A DNA stretch of 7,454 nucleotides from Planctomycetaceae bacterium (GCA_947453875.1 CANGIH010000109.1:1-7454); one strand, 5' to 3'; counted from the stretch's first letter, positions 1 through 6,906 are shown. A program made the numbers and translations. The notes: generated by a model not told the origin, from the sequence alone.

Positions 1-2
1 CC

Positions 3-65
3 ATTGTGGCAGCCATCGCCCTGTTCGCGGAGAGCGACTTCCCCCGCATGCCCACCAGACCGTGA
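3..65 (+). CDS. 3' end of an unidentified protein-coding gene (partial)
   Basis: The third forward frame reads 20 residues (IVAAIALFAESDFPRMPTRP) and then TGA at 63-65; the 5' part lies outside the window. About 17 of the 20 sense codons end in G or C, as in the certain genes here, which is the main reason to regard it as coding. The stop lies 10 bases before the stop codon of the convergent recQ gene, a natural place for a gene to end. The fragment is too short to assign a family or function. The other two forward frames are also open here, so the reading rests on codon bias and gene packing only. Confidence 0.35.
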   Translation: MVAAIALFAESDFPRMPTRP

Positions 66-75
66 CAAGGCGCCG

Positions 76-1965
76 TCAGGCCGGCTTTCCAGCCACGAGA
101 TCGAGGATCGCGGTGCCGAAGTCGGCCAGGCGCTTCTCGCCGATCCCCTTCACCCGCAGGAGTGCCGCCGGACTCGTCGGCTTGTCGCGGGCGATGCCCC
201 GCAGGGCCTTGTCGTCGAGGATCGTCCAGGCAGGTTTCCCGCGTGCCTCGGCCACCCGGCGTCGCCAGGAACGGAGTCGCTCGAAGAGGTCGCGATCGAC
301 CCCCTGCCAGTCGTCGGCGTCGGCCTTCGAGGCTTTGGCCTTTCCGGCACGCGGTTCGAGGAGCACGACCGGACGCTGGCCGCGCATCACTTCCCAGGAG
401 AGGGCGTTGAGCATCACCACCGGCCGGTCCCCGGGACTCCGGTCGAGGAGCCCCTGATCGAGGAGTTGATGGACGAGGTTCTCCGCCGTTCGCTGGTCGA
501 TCGAGGCGAGCAGCCCGAAAGTCGACAACCGGTCGTGGCCATGGCGGAGGATCCCGTCGGTCTTTGCACCGCGGAGAACCTCGCAGACATGGCGGACACC
601 GAACCGTTCGCCGACCCGGGCCACGCAGGAGATCAGTTTCTGCGCCGTGACGGTGGAGTCGGGGAGGCTCTCGGTCTCGCCGAGGCACAGATCACAGGCG
701 CCGCAGGGCTCGGCGCCGTAGGCCTGCCCGAAATACTCCGAGAGGGCCGCATGCCGACAGCGTGCGGCCTGGGCGTACCGCCGCATCGAATGGAGGTGTT
801 CGAGTTGTCCGGTGACGAGCTTCCCCTGCTCGTCGGGATCGAGGTCTGATTCGCCGGCGCTCTTCCGCACGAGTGATTCCCAGCTGAAGACGTCGGCCGA
901 GGAGTAGAGGAGCACGCACTCGGCCGCGAGGCCGTCGCGGCCGGCACGCCCTGTCTCCTGCTGGTAGGCCTCGAGGCTCTTGGGGAGCGAGGTGTGGAGG
1001 ACCAGACGCACATCGGAGCGGTCGATCCCCATGCCGAAGGCCACCGTGGCGACAACGACGTCGATCGTCTCGCGGGCGAAGGCTTCCTGCGTCCGCCGCC
1101 TTTTGGTCGGGTCGAGCCCCGCATGGTAGGGCTTGGCCAGGATTCCCTCGGCGGTGAGGCGGGCGGCGAGTTGCTCGGTCTCCTTCCGCGAGATGCAGTA
1201 GACGATCGAGGCTTCGCCACGGTGGCGGCCGAGCGTGGTGAGCGTCTGTGCGATCCGGTCGGTCCGGGGAACGACGCGGTAACAGAGGTTCGGCCGATCG
1301 AATGTCCCGAGGAGGATCCGCGGCGAACGGAGGTGGAGCTGGGTGGCGATGTCGGCCCGGACCCGCGGCGTGGCCGTGGCGGTGAAGGCATGCACGCTCG
1401 CCGACGGGAAGCGGTCACGGAGCATCGACAGCTGCCGGTACTCCGGCCTGAAGTCGTGGCCCCATTGGCTGATGCAGTGGGCCTCATCGATCGCGAACCG
1501 CTTCACGCCCACGCGGGCGAGGAGGTCGAGGAGCCCGCCGTTGACGAGCCGTTCCGGGGCCGTGAACAGGAGCCGCAGTTCCCCGGCCGCGAGCCGGTCG
1601 CGGACATTGGTCCGTTCCTCCTGGGACATCTGCGAGTGGATGGCCGCCGCCGGATAGCCGATCGCCTCGAGGGCGTCGACCTGATCCTTCATCAACGCCA
1701 CCAACGGCGAGACAACGACATCGGTGGTCTCTCCGACCAGCGGCGGCAATTGGTAGCAGAGGCTCTTTCCCCCGCCGGTCGGCATGACGACGACCGAGTC
1801 GTGGCCGTCGAGAGCCGCCGAGATCGCCTCCGACTGGAGCGGCCGGAGTTGGTCGAAGCCCCACCAGCGCGCGAGCACATCGGCGATCCGCGGGTCGGTC
1901 GGCCGCGAGGCACCGGGTGCCGGGCCGTGGGAGTCGGAGGGTGGTGGGGCAGCCGGCCCTGGCAC
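76..1965 (-). CDS. recQ: ATP-dependent DNA helicase RecQ
   Basis: A 3'-5' superfamily 2 DNA helicase of 629 residues (E. coli RecQ has about 610), acting in cytoplasmic recombination and replication-fork repair. Visible in order: the RecQ-specific start of the core (FDQLRPLQSEAI, near 37-49), Walker A MPTGGGKS (61-68), DEAH (160-163) followed by the aromatic-rich loop ISQWGHDFRPEY, motif III TATAT (about 195-199) and motif VI QQETGRAGRD (335-344). Four zinc-ligand cysteines follow at about 403, 421, 424 and 427 with the family spacing, then a winged-helix RQC region (about 440-540) and a C-terminal HRDC domain (about 555-629). The frame stays open upstream to 2325, but that part overlaps the opposite permease gene and is not RecQ-like. 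I chose the GTG at 1963-1965 because AGCAGG precedes it by 7 bases and no in-frame ATG lies between the far upstream one and Walker A. No core motif is missing. The gene is divergent from the exporter operon and probably functionally unrelated to it. Confidence 0.96.
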   Translation of the reverse strand: MPGPAAPPPSDSHGPAPGASRPTDPRIADVLARWWGFDQLRPLQSEAISAALDGHDSVVVMPTGGGKSLCYQLPPLVGETTDVVVSPLVALMKDQVDALEAIGYPAAAIHSQMSQEERTNVRDRLAAGELRLLFTAPERLVNGGLLDLLARVGVKRFAIDEAHCISQWGHDFRPEYRQLSMLRDRFPSASVHAFTATATPRVRADIATQLHLRSPRILLGTFDRPNLCYRVVPRTDRIAQTLTTLGRHRGEASIVYCISRKETEQLAARLTAEGILAKPYHAGLDPTKRRRTQEAFARETIDVVVATVAFGMGIDRSDVRLVLHTSLPKSLEAYQQETGRAGRDGLAAECVLLYSSADVFSWESLVRKSAGESDLDPDEQGKLVTGQLEHLHSMRRYAQAARCRHAALSEYFGQAYGAEPCGACDLCLGETESLPDSTVTAQKLISCVARVGERFGVRHVCEVLRGAKTDGILRHGHDRLSTFGLLASIDQRTAENLVHQLLDQGLLDRSPGDRPVVMLNALSWEVMRGQRPVVLLEPRAGKAKASKADADDWQGVDRDLFERLRSWRRRVAEARGKPAWTILDDKALRGIARDKPTSPAALLRVKGIGEKRLADFGTAILDLVAGKPA

Positions 1966-1972
1966 AGCGATA

Positions 1973-1978
1973 CCTGCT
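1973..1978 (-). promoter_or_regulatory. Ribosome-binding site of recQ
   Basis: On the minus strand AGCAGG matches AGGAGG at five of six positions and lies 7 bases before the GTG at 1965. It is the main argument for that start over the longer open frame. Confidence 0.5.
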
Positions 1979-1995
1979 TGTGGTGGCGGAGCGGC

Positions 1996-2004
1996 AGGAT
2001 ACCA
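1996..2004 (-). promoter_or_regulatory. Possible extended -10 promoter element for recQ
   Basis: The minus strand reads TGGTATCCT, which fits an extended -10 element (TGn followed by TATCCT, four of six matches to TATAAT). It is about 30 bases before the recQ start. No convincing -35 hexamer lies 17 bases upstream, as can be the case for extended -10 promoters. It sits in the 132-base divergent region, which also contains the GC-rich palindrome GGGGCCCC near 2007-2014. Such short matches arise by chance, so confidence is low. Confidence 0.3.
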
Positions 2005-2084
2005 CAGGGGCCCCGGGGAGAGGCCGGAAGGGGGGCAGGACGTCGGCCCCACGCAGGCGGAGGGCCTTGGCGGGAGTCTCCGGC

Positions 2085-2090
2085 TACACT
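2085..2090 (+). promoter_or_regulatory. Possible -10 element directly before the permease start (leaderless mRNA candidate)
   Basis: TACACT matches the TAnnnT pattern of a -10 hexamer and ends 7 bases before the ATG at 2098. Transcription from it would start at or within a base of the start codon. No good Shine-Dalgarno sequence lies at normal distance before this ATG, which is consistent with a leaderless message. No convincing -35 element is visible at 16-18 bases. Confidence 0.3.
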
Positions 2091-2097
2091 GGGGCCC

Positions 2098-3234
2098 ATG
2101 CTCTGGATCGCCTGGAAAATGCTGATCGGGAACCGTGCGAAGTATCTCGGCATCGTGTTCGGTGTCGCATTCGCGGCGCTCCTCATCGCGCAGCAATCGT
2201 CGATCTTCTGCGGGCTGATGAGCCTGACCGTGAGCCAGATTCTCGACGTCGAAGGGGCCGGGATCTGGGTGATGGATCCGAAGGTCAAGTACGTCGATGA
2301 CGTCAAGCCGATGGCCGACACCCATCTCTACCGGGTCCGGGGCGTGCCGGGAGTCGATTGGGCCGTCCGGCTCTACAAAGGGATCGCCCGCGCGCGGCTC
2401 GACGAGGGGGCTTACGAACAGGTGATCCTCCTCGGGCTCGACGATGCCACGTTCATCGGTGCCCCGATGAACGTGATCGAGGGGAGCATCGACGACCTCC
2501 GTGCTCCCGACGCGGTGATCATGGATGCGGTCGGGTATGGCAAGCTCTGGCCGGGAGAGCCTTTCAAGCGAGGCCGGATCCTCGAGATGAATGACCGGCG
2601 GGCGGTGATCGTCGGCCTCGCCCGGGCACGGAAGACCTTCCAGACATTCCCGGTGGTCTACACCCGCTACTCCCAGGCGGTCCGGTTCGCCCCGCCGGAG
2701 CGCAAGGTGCTGTCGTTTGTGCTCGCCGATCCCAAGCCGGGGGTCGATCCGGGGGAACTGGCGGCGCGGATCAGCTCCCAGACGGGCCTTCAGGCACTCA
2801 CCCGTCAGGCATTTCTCCGCAAGACGATCCGCTACTATCTGCTCAACACCGGCATCCCCCTCAACTTCGGCATCACCGTCGCGCTCGGGTTTCTCGTCGG
2901 CACCGCGATCGCCGGGCAGACGTTCTACCTGTTCATCGTGGAGAACATCCGCCAGTTCGGCGCCCTCAAGGCGATGGGGACGGGGAATGGCACGATCCTC
3001 CTCATGGTTCTTTTCCAGGCGCTTCAGGTGGGGCTTGTCGGCCTCGGCGTCGGTGTCGGCTTGGCGGCCCTGTTCGGCTGGAGCACCCGCCCGCTGGCGA
3101 AGCTCTCCTTCTTCATGCCCTGGCAGGTGCTCGTGATGACGGCAGTGGCCGTGTTCCTGATCGTGCTCCTGGCGAGCCTGCTCTCGATCCGCCGCGTGTT
3201 TGTCGTCGATCCCGCGATCGTGTTCCGGGGCTGA
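2098..3234 (+). CDS. ABC exporter permease, DevC/FtsX-type
   Basis: Inner-membrane subunit of an ABC exporter, 378 residues, close to the usual length of DevC-like permeases. The sequence shows one N-terminal membrane segment (about 16-34), a large extracytoplasmic domain (about 35-255) and three C-terminal segments (about 256-281, 299-327 and 343-364). That 1+3 topology is typical of the FtsX/MacB/DevC superfamily. ENIRQFGALKAMGTGN (282-297), between the second and third segments, is the conserved cytoplasmic stretch of this family that contacts the ATPase. The C-terminus DPAIVFRG matches the family ending. The ATG at 2098 is chosen because the family's N-terminal pattern (AWKMLIGNRAKYLG) starts right after it, although the frame is open further upstream over recQ. 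The ATPase and fusion-protein genes follow at once, pointing to a DevBCA-like complex. In cyanobacteria DevBCA exports heterocyst glycolipids; the substrate here cannot be read from sequence. Confidence 0.92.
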   Translation: MLWIAWKMLIGNRAKYLGIVFGVAFAALLIAQQSSIFCGLMSLTVSQILDVEGAGIWVMDPKVKYVDDVKPMADTHLYRVRGVPGVDWAVRLYKGIARARLDEGAYEQVILLGLDDATFIGAPMNVIEGSIDDLRAPDAVIMDAVGYGKLWPGEPFKRGRILEMNDRRAVIVGLARARKTFQTFPVVYTRYSQAVRFAPPERKVLSFVLADPKPGVDPGELAARISSQTGLQALTRQAFLRKTIRYYLLNTGIPLNFGITVALGFLVGTAIAGQTFYLFIVENIRQFGALKAMGTGNGTILLMVLFQALQVGLVGLGVGVGLAALFGWSTRPLAKLSFFMPWQVLVMTAVAVFLIVLLASLLSIRRVFVVDPAIVFRG

Positions 3235-3268
3235 TCGCCGTCCCTATTCCTGCCACTGCCGTACCGTG

Positions 3269-4015
3269 ATGCCCATCGCCACTTCCACCACCGCGACCGC
3301 TGTCCGAGTCCGCGGCGTGACAAGGGATTTCGGCGAGGGTGACGCCGTTGCCAGGGCGCTGCGTGGTGTCGACCTCGACATCCCCCACGGCGAACTGCTC
3401 ATGCTCGTCGGCCCCAGCGGCTGCGGGAAGACGACGCTCGTGTCGATCATCGCCGGCACCCTCCAGCCGACCGACGGGGATGTCGAGGTCCTCGGGCACG
3501 ATCTGGTGGCATTGCGGCCGGCGGCCCGGGTGAAGTTCCGCAGGGAGAACGTCGGCTTCATCTTCCAGTCGTTCAACCTCCTCCCGGCCCTCACTGCGGT
3601 CGAAAACGCGGCGGTGCCTCTGATCATTGCCGGCGTGTCGCGTGCCCGGGCCCTCCCTCAAGCCGCTGCCATGCTCGACAGGCTCGGCCTCGGCAATCGG
3701 CTGACCAACCTGCCGAGCGAGTTGTCCGGTGGTCAGCAGCAGCGTGTGGCGATCGCCCGGGCGCTCGTCCATGAACCACGCCTGCTTGTCTGCGACGAGC
3801 CCACCAGCGCCCTCGACGCCGAAAATGGACGCATCACGATGGAATTGATCGCTCGAATCGCCGTCCAGCCCGACAGGGCGGTGATCGTCGTCACCCACGA
3901 CCAGCGGGCGTACGCCTACGCCGACCGGATCGCGATGATGGAGGATGGCCGGATCGTGTCGGTCGAAAAGGGAACCCGGCGGACTGCGATTGGCCCGCCA
4001 TCGCAGGCGAGTTGA
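3269..4015 (+). CDS. ABC exporter ATP-binding protein, DevA/MacB-N/LolD type
   Basis: Cytoplasmic ATPase of 248 residues that would power the adjacent permease. All nucleotide-binding motifs are intact: Walker A GPSGCGKTT (48-56), Q-loop glutamine (about 100, in FIFQSFNLLPALTAVEN), signature LSGGQ (152-156), Walker B LLVCDE (172-177), D-loop SALD (180-183) and the switch histidine (about 210, in VVTHDQRA). The Q-loop context FIFQSFNLLP is characteristic of the LolD/MacB/DevA subgroup that pairs with FtsX-like permeases. The gene begins 34 bases after the permease stop. I chose the ATG at 3269; a GTG one codon earlier and a TTG at 3200 overlapping the permease are alternatives. No Shine-Dalgarno sequence is visible before it, so translation may be coupled to the permease gene. 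The C-terminus ends about 20 residues after the last ABC-domain element. Confidence 0.95.
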   Translation: MPIATSTTATAVRVRGVTRDFGEGDAVARALRGVDLDIPHGELLMLVGPSGCGKTTLVSIIAGTLQPTDGDVEVLGHDLVALRPAARVKFRRENVGFIFQSFNLLPALTAVENAAVPLIIAGVSRARALPQAAAMLDRLGLGNRLTNLPSELSGGQQQRVAIARALVHEPRLLVCDEPTSALDAENGRITMELIARIAVQPDRAVIVVTHDQRAYAYADRIAMMEDGRIVSVEKGTRRTAIGPPSQAS

Positions 4016-4035
4016 AGGACAGACAGGATGCCACC

Positions 4036-5271
4036 ATGACCATTTCCCACCATGCTTCCGAGCCGACACGGATGCCAGAGGCAACCTCTGCCGCGGCTCC
4101 GGCCCCTCTCCGCCTCGAACGCCCCCGCAGCCTTGGCGACCTGCTCACGCAGTTCGGGTTGCCGGCACTGGCGCTTGCGCTGGCATCGTTTGCCGGTTGG
4201 TTTGTCTGGACCACCCGTCCGGTCGAGCACTCCCCGCCGCCGCCGGCCAGGCCGACGCGGAGCCCTTTTGCCGAGGCGCTGGCCTGTTCGGGGGTCGTGG
4301 AGGCGCAGTCGGAGAACATCGCCGTCGGCTCTGCCACGCCGGGGGTGGTCGTGGAGGTGCTCGCGAAAGTCGGGGATGGGGTGGAGGTGGGGACAGCGCT
4401 CTTCCGCCTCGATGACCGGGACCTGCGCGGTGAACTCGCGGTGCGGAAGGCGGCGGTCGAGCAGGCGCGAAGCGATCTGATCCGCCTCGAGGCCGAGCCG
4501 CGCCGCGAGACGATTCCCCCGCTCGTCGCGTCTGTTAATGAGGCCAAAGCTGCCTCTATCGAGGCCGCCGACGCCCTGCGGCGGGCCGAGGAACTGTTCA
4601 CCAAGCAGGCGATCGCCGAGCAGGATGTGATCGAGCGACGCCAGGCCGCCTCCTATGCCCGGGCGGCCCTTCAGAAGGCCGAGGCGGAACTGGCCCTCCG
4701 TGAGGCGGGATCCTGGAATTACGACCGCGATGTTTCGCGGGCGGCGATCACCAAGGCGGAGGCCGATGTCGAGCGAACCGAGATCGACCTCGATCGGCTC
4801 ACGGTGCGGTCGCTCGTCGCCGGCAAGGTGCTTCAGGTCAACGTCCGACCAGGGGAGTTTGTCGGGGCTCCGCCGGGGCAACCGCTCGTGATCCTCGGGG
4901 ATGTCGATCGGCTCCATGTCAGGGTCGACATCGATGAATTCGAAATCGACCGATTCAACCGGTCGGCCCCCGCGAGGGCGATTCCCCGAGGGGGGGCTGG
5001 CATCGAGTACACGCTCGACTTCGTTCGTATCGAGCCATTTGTGGTGCCGAAGCGATCGCTGACCGGTGACAACTCGGAGCGGGTCGATACCCGCGTTCTC
5101 CAGGTGATCTACGACTGCGCACCAGCGGGCGACGGCGCTTCCGGACAGGGGAAGAGGCTGTTCGTGGGCCAGCAGGTCGATGTGTTTATCGAGGCGGGCC
5201 TCGGTGTCGGAACTGACGGGAGCGGGCAGGGGGGGGAGGCGAGTCAGGCTGGAGTGGGTGGGGCACGCTGA
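4036..5271 (+). CDS. HlyD/DevB-type periplasmic membrane-fusion protein
   Basis: Adaptor subunit of a tripartite exporter, 411 residues, anchored in the inner membrane and reaching into the periplasm. It has a basic cytoplasmic N-terminus, one membrane segment (about 41-58) and a proline-rich spacer. A first lipoyl half-motif (about 86-125, with PGVVVEVLAKVGDGVEVG) leads into a long Ala/Glu/Arg-rich coiled-coil hairpin (about 132-254) and the second lipoyl half (about 256-290, GKVLQVNVRPGEFV). A beta-barrel region follows (about 291-385, with ERVDTRVLQVIYD and LFVGQQVDVFI). The last 25 residues are Gly-rich and probably disordered. The ATG at 4036 follows CAGGA by 7 bases. A TTG at 4012, overlapping the ATPase stop by two bases, would add eight residues and cannot be excluded. 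The gap after the ATPase gene is 20 bases, so the genes are very likely co-transcribed. Such adaptors normally dock to a TolC-like outer-membrane channel, which is not encoded here. Confidence 0.93.
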   Translation: MTISHHASEPTRMPEATSAAAPAPLRLERPRSLGDLLTQFGLPALALALASFAGWFVWTTRPVEHSPPPPARPTRSPFAEALACSGVVEAQSENIAVGSATPGVVVEVLAKVGDGVEVGTALFRLDDRDLRGELAVRKAAVEQARSDLIRLEAEPRRETIPPLVASVNEAKAASIEAADALRRAEELFTKQAIAEQDVIERRQAASYARAALQKAEAELALREAGSWNYDRDVSRAAITKAEADVERTEIDLDRLTVRSLVAGKVLQVNVRPGEFVGAPPGQPLVILGDVDRLHVRVDIDEFEIDRFNRSAPARAIPRGGAGIEYTLDFVRIEPFVVPKRSLTGDNSERVDTRVLQVIYDCAPAGDGASGQGKRLFVGQQVDVFIEAGLGVGTDGSGQGGEASQAGVGGAR

Positions 5272-5338
5272 GGAGGAAGGGGAATCCAGGAGGGCGCTGC
5301 CGGCCCGATTCCCGGCTTGCGACCCGACGGTGGGGCTG

Positions 5339-5349
5339 GGAGATTCTCC
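5339..5349 (+). repeat. Short perfect inverted repeat before the PAP2 gene start
   Basis: GGAGATTCTCC is GGAGA and its complement TCTCC around a central T, 5 bases before the ATG at 5355. Its left half (GGAGA) is also the only purine-rich candidate for a ribosome-binding site, 11 bases from the start codon. The embedded GATTCT ends exactly 7 bases before the ATG. It may be an operator, part of a start signal, or chance. Confidence 0.25.
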
Positions 5350-5354
5350 GCCCC

Positions 5355-6719
5355 ATGTGTCCTGCTCCCCGTCATCGTCGTGTCCGCCGCCGCCCTAATC
5401 GGGCCGTGGCCGTTGGTTGTCTGGCGCTCCTTTGTGGTGGCGTCGGACAGGCTGCGGTGTCGGCCGAGCAGCGGTCGATGGCGACGATGGATGCCGGGGG
5501 GATGTTCATTCCCGGTTCCGATCCGCGCACGCTTTGGCGCGAGACACTGGCGACCATCTCGGCAGAGTGGCCGGTGGCCCGGATGGTCGAGCCAGACTTC
5601 GCGTCCCGTCCCGCGGGGCAGGGAATGATCGAGTCGGCTTGGGTCGAGCCACCCCCTGCGCCTCTGGTGCCCGGCGTCATCCCCACCAGCCCCAGCCTCT
5701 CCCCGCCGCGACGGCAGCGGTTGGTTGTGCGATTCTCGCCCGGCACGAGCGGGGCATGGCTTGAGGCGGTTCTCGAGACGCAATCGATCGCCGAGGCCCA
5801 CGCGCCCGCAGGCCCTGGGCGTGTCGAACTCGTGGGGGGGTGGCAGGGGGAGCAGCCGCTCTCGGGGAGTCGGGACGTGACGACGATCCTCGCCGCACGC
5901 CTCGCTCCCTCAGCAGAGCCGATCTATACGCTGCCGCCGCTTGCCGAAGCGGGATTCGATGGCCCCGGAGGGCGCGAGCCACCCTGGGCCCACAGTGCCC
6001 ATCCACGGCTCTCGCGGGCGGGATACAAGGTGCTCGAGGACTACAAGAATTTCTACTCCTGCGAGAGCCTCGTCTGTATCACGGCCGCCTTCGGGGCCGG
6101 TGCCCTGATGGCAAACACCGGCTTCGACACGACGATGCAGACGGCGTGGCAGCAGGGGGTGGAACCGACCGATCTGGGGACGTTTTTCTCCGACTGCAAG
6201 CCGCTCGGGGAGGGGCGCTACGCGCTGCCGGTGTTCGGTGCCGCCGCGATCACCGGCATCATCCTTGAGGGGCATCCCACCGGTGACATCGTCGGCGAAT
6301 GGGGGTCACGGTCGCTGCGGATGTTTGTCGTTGGGGCGCCGCCGATCTATGTGCTCCAACTCGCCACAGGGGCCTCGCGTCCCGTCGATGGCTATGGCAG
6401 TCAGTGGCACATGTTCAACGACAACAACGGTGTCAGCGGGCATGCGTTCATCGGCGCCATTCCCTTTCTCGCCGCCGCAGAGATGGTGGAAAACCCATGG
6501 GCCAAGGGGGGGCTCTACGTCTGCTCGACGTTCACCGGCCTGTCACGGATGACCGACAACGCCCACTACCCATCGCAGGTCTTTCTCGGTTGGTATCTGG
6601 CGTTTGCCAGTTCGATGGCGGTCAGCCGCACCGAACTCCATTTCGATGGGATGGAGGTGCGCGTCGTGCCCCTGCCGATCGCCGATTTGGGTGGCATGGC
6701 GGTCGAAGCCCGCTGGTGA
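5355..6719 (+). CDS. Exported PAP2-superfamily membrane protein with non-canonical catalytic motifs
   Basis: 454 residues. An Arg-rich N-terminus and a hydrophobic stretch (about 17-36) ending AVSA before EQ resemble a signal peptide cleaved near residue 37. Residues about 38-215 form a Pro-rich extracytoplasmic region I cannot assign. The C-terminal half (about 235-423) is a multi-segment PAP2 domain, normally hydrolysing phosphate from lipids or undecaprenyl pyrophosphate. The three PAP2 motifs are recognisable. Motif 1 is QLATGASRP (335-343), with Q in place of the usual Lys of K-x6-RP. Motif 2 is VSGHAF, with the catalytic His at 363. Motif 3 is SRMTDNAHYPSQ (397-408), with the nucleophile-position His at 404 but Gln at 408 where Asp is usual. 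Phosphatase activity is therefore uncertain. It starts 83 bases after the fusion-protein gene on the same strand, so it may belong to that operon. The ATG at 5355 is chosen because the signal peptide follows it. The ribosome-binding site is weak. Confidence 0.86.
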   Translation: MCPAPRHRRVRRRPNRAVAVGCLALLCGGVGQAAVSAEQRSMATMDAGGMFIPGSDPRTLWRETLATISAEWPVARMVEPDFASRPAGQGMIESAWVEPPPAPLVPGVIPTSPSLSPPRRQRLVVRFSPGTSGAWLEAVLETQSIAEAHAPAGPGRVELVGGWQGEQPLSGSRDVTTILAARLAPSAEPIYTLPPLAEAGFDGPGGREPPWAHSAHPRLSRAGYKVLEDYKNFYSCESLVCITAAFGAGALMANTGFDTTMQTAWQQGVEPTDLGTFFSDCKPLGEGRYALPVFGAAAITGIILEGHPTGDIVGEWGSRSLRMFVVGAPPIYVLQLATGASRPVDGYGSQWHMFNDNNGVSGHAFIGAIPFLAAAEMVENPWAKGGLYVCSTFTGLSRMTDNAHYPSQVFLGWYLAFASSMAVSRTELHFDGMEVRVVPLPIADLGGMAVEARW

Positions 6720-6906
6720 AAAGGCAGGTCTGGGGGCGGCGTTCATCCCCCGGCAATCACCCCAATCCGGTAGGTTGCGTCGGTCTGAAACCTTGGTAGC
6801 CTTCGTCGCTTACGGAGGCTGCGCGGCCTGGGGACTTTTGGTGGCGCGGCGTTTTTTGCGATCGGTGCTTCGCGCGAACCACCCCCCCCTTCAAGGAGCC
6901 TATCCC
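6720..6906 (+). other. Intergenic leader between PAP2 gene and collagen-like gene
   Basis: 187 bases without a convincing open frame. It holds a T6 run (6852-6857), a C8 run (6882-6889) and a strong ribosome-binding site at its end. GCGCGGC occurs twice as a direct repeat, near 6814 and 6844. I found no convincing hairpin followed by a T-run, so no terminator is called after the PAP2 gene, and no promoter hexamer pair matched consensus well. Its length suggests that the collagen-like gene has its own promoter here. Confidence 0.5.
6893..6898 (+). promoter_or_regulatory. Strong Shine-Dalgarno sequence of the collagen-like gene
   Basis: AAGGAG lies 8 bases before the ATG at 6907. It is the best ribosome-binding site in the window and fixes the start. 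It suggests efficient translation compared with the exporter genes, whose sites are weak or missing. Confidence 0.8.

Noticed and set aside
4..849. A 281-codon plus-strand open frame opposite recQ
   Set aside because: It is antisense to the conserved RecQ C-terminal domains, has no recognisable domain, and arises from the high GC content and lack of AT-rich stop codons.
633..1487. A 284-codon minus-strand frame within recQ
   Set aside because: It is a shifted-frame reading of the RecQ core, rich in Ser, Arg and Pro, without motifs.
994..2097. Plus-strand in-frame extension upstream of the permease ATG
   Set aside because: It lies antisense to the RecQ helicase core. The permease family N-terminus begins at 2098, so this open stretch is a GC artefact.
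1966..2097. Two similar stretches, TACCACAGGGGCCC at 2000 and TACACTGGGGCCC at 2085, as a possible paired operator
   Set aside because: They match only with a gap and mostly through the GC-rich GGGGCCC core, which is expected often at this base composition.
1966..2325. A 120-residue N-terminal extension of RecQ from an ATG at 2325
   Set aside because: It overlaps the 5' end of the certain permease gene on the other strand, is Pro/His-rich and unlike any RecQ N-terminus. The GTG at 1965 has a ribosome-binding site and gives the family length.
3113..4084. A 323-codon minus-strand open frame opposite the ATPase gene
   Set aside because: The plus strand encodes all ABC ATPase motifs here. The antisense frame has no recognisable fold and no start signal.
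3916..4917. A 333-codon minus-strand open frame opposite the fusion-protein gene
   Set aside because: It is antisense to the lipoyl and coiled-coil parts of the HlyD-type protein. Its Arg/Gly/Asp-rich composition is typical of GC shadows.
6805..6860. A possible rho-independent terminator near the T6 run after the PAP2 gene
   Set aside because: The GC-rich blocks before the T-run (GCGCGGC twice) are direct repeats rather than inverted ones, so no stable hairpin ends at the T-run.
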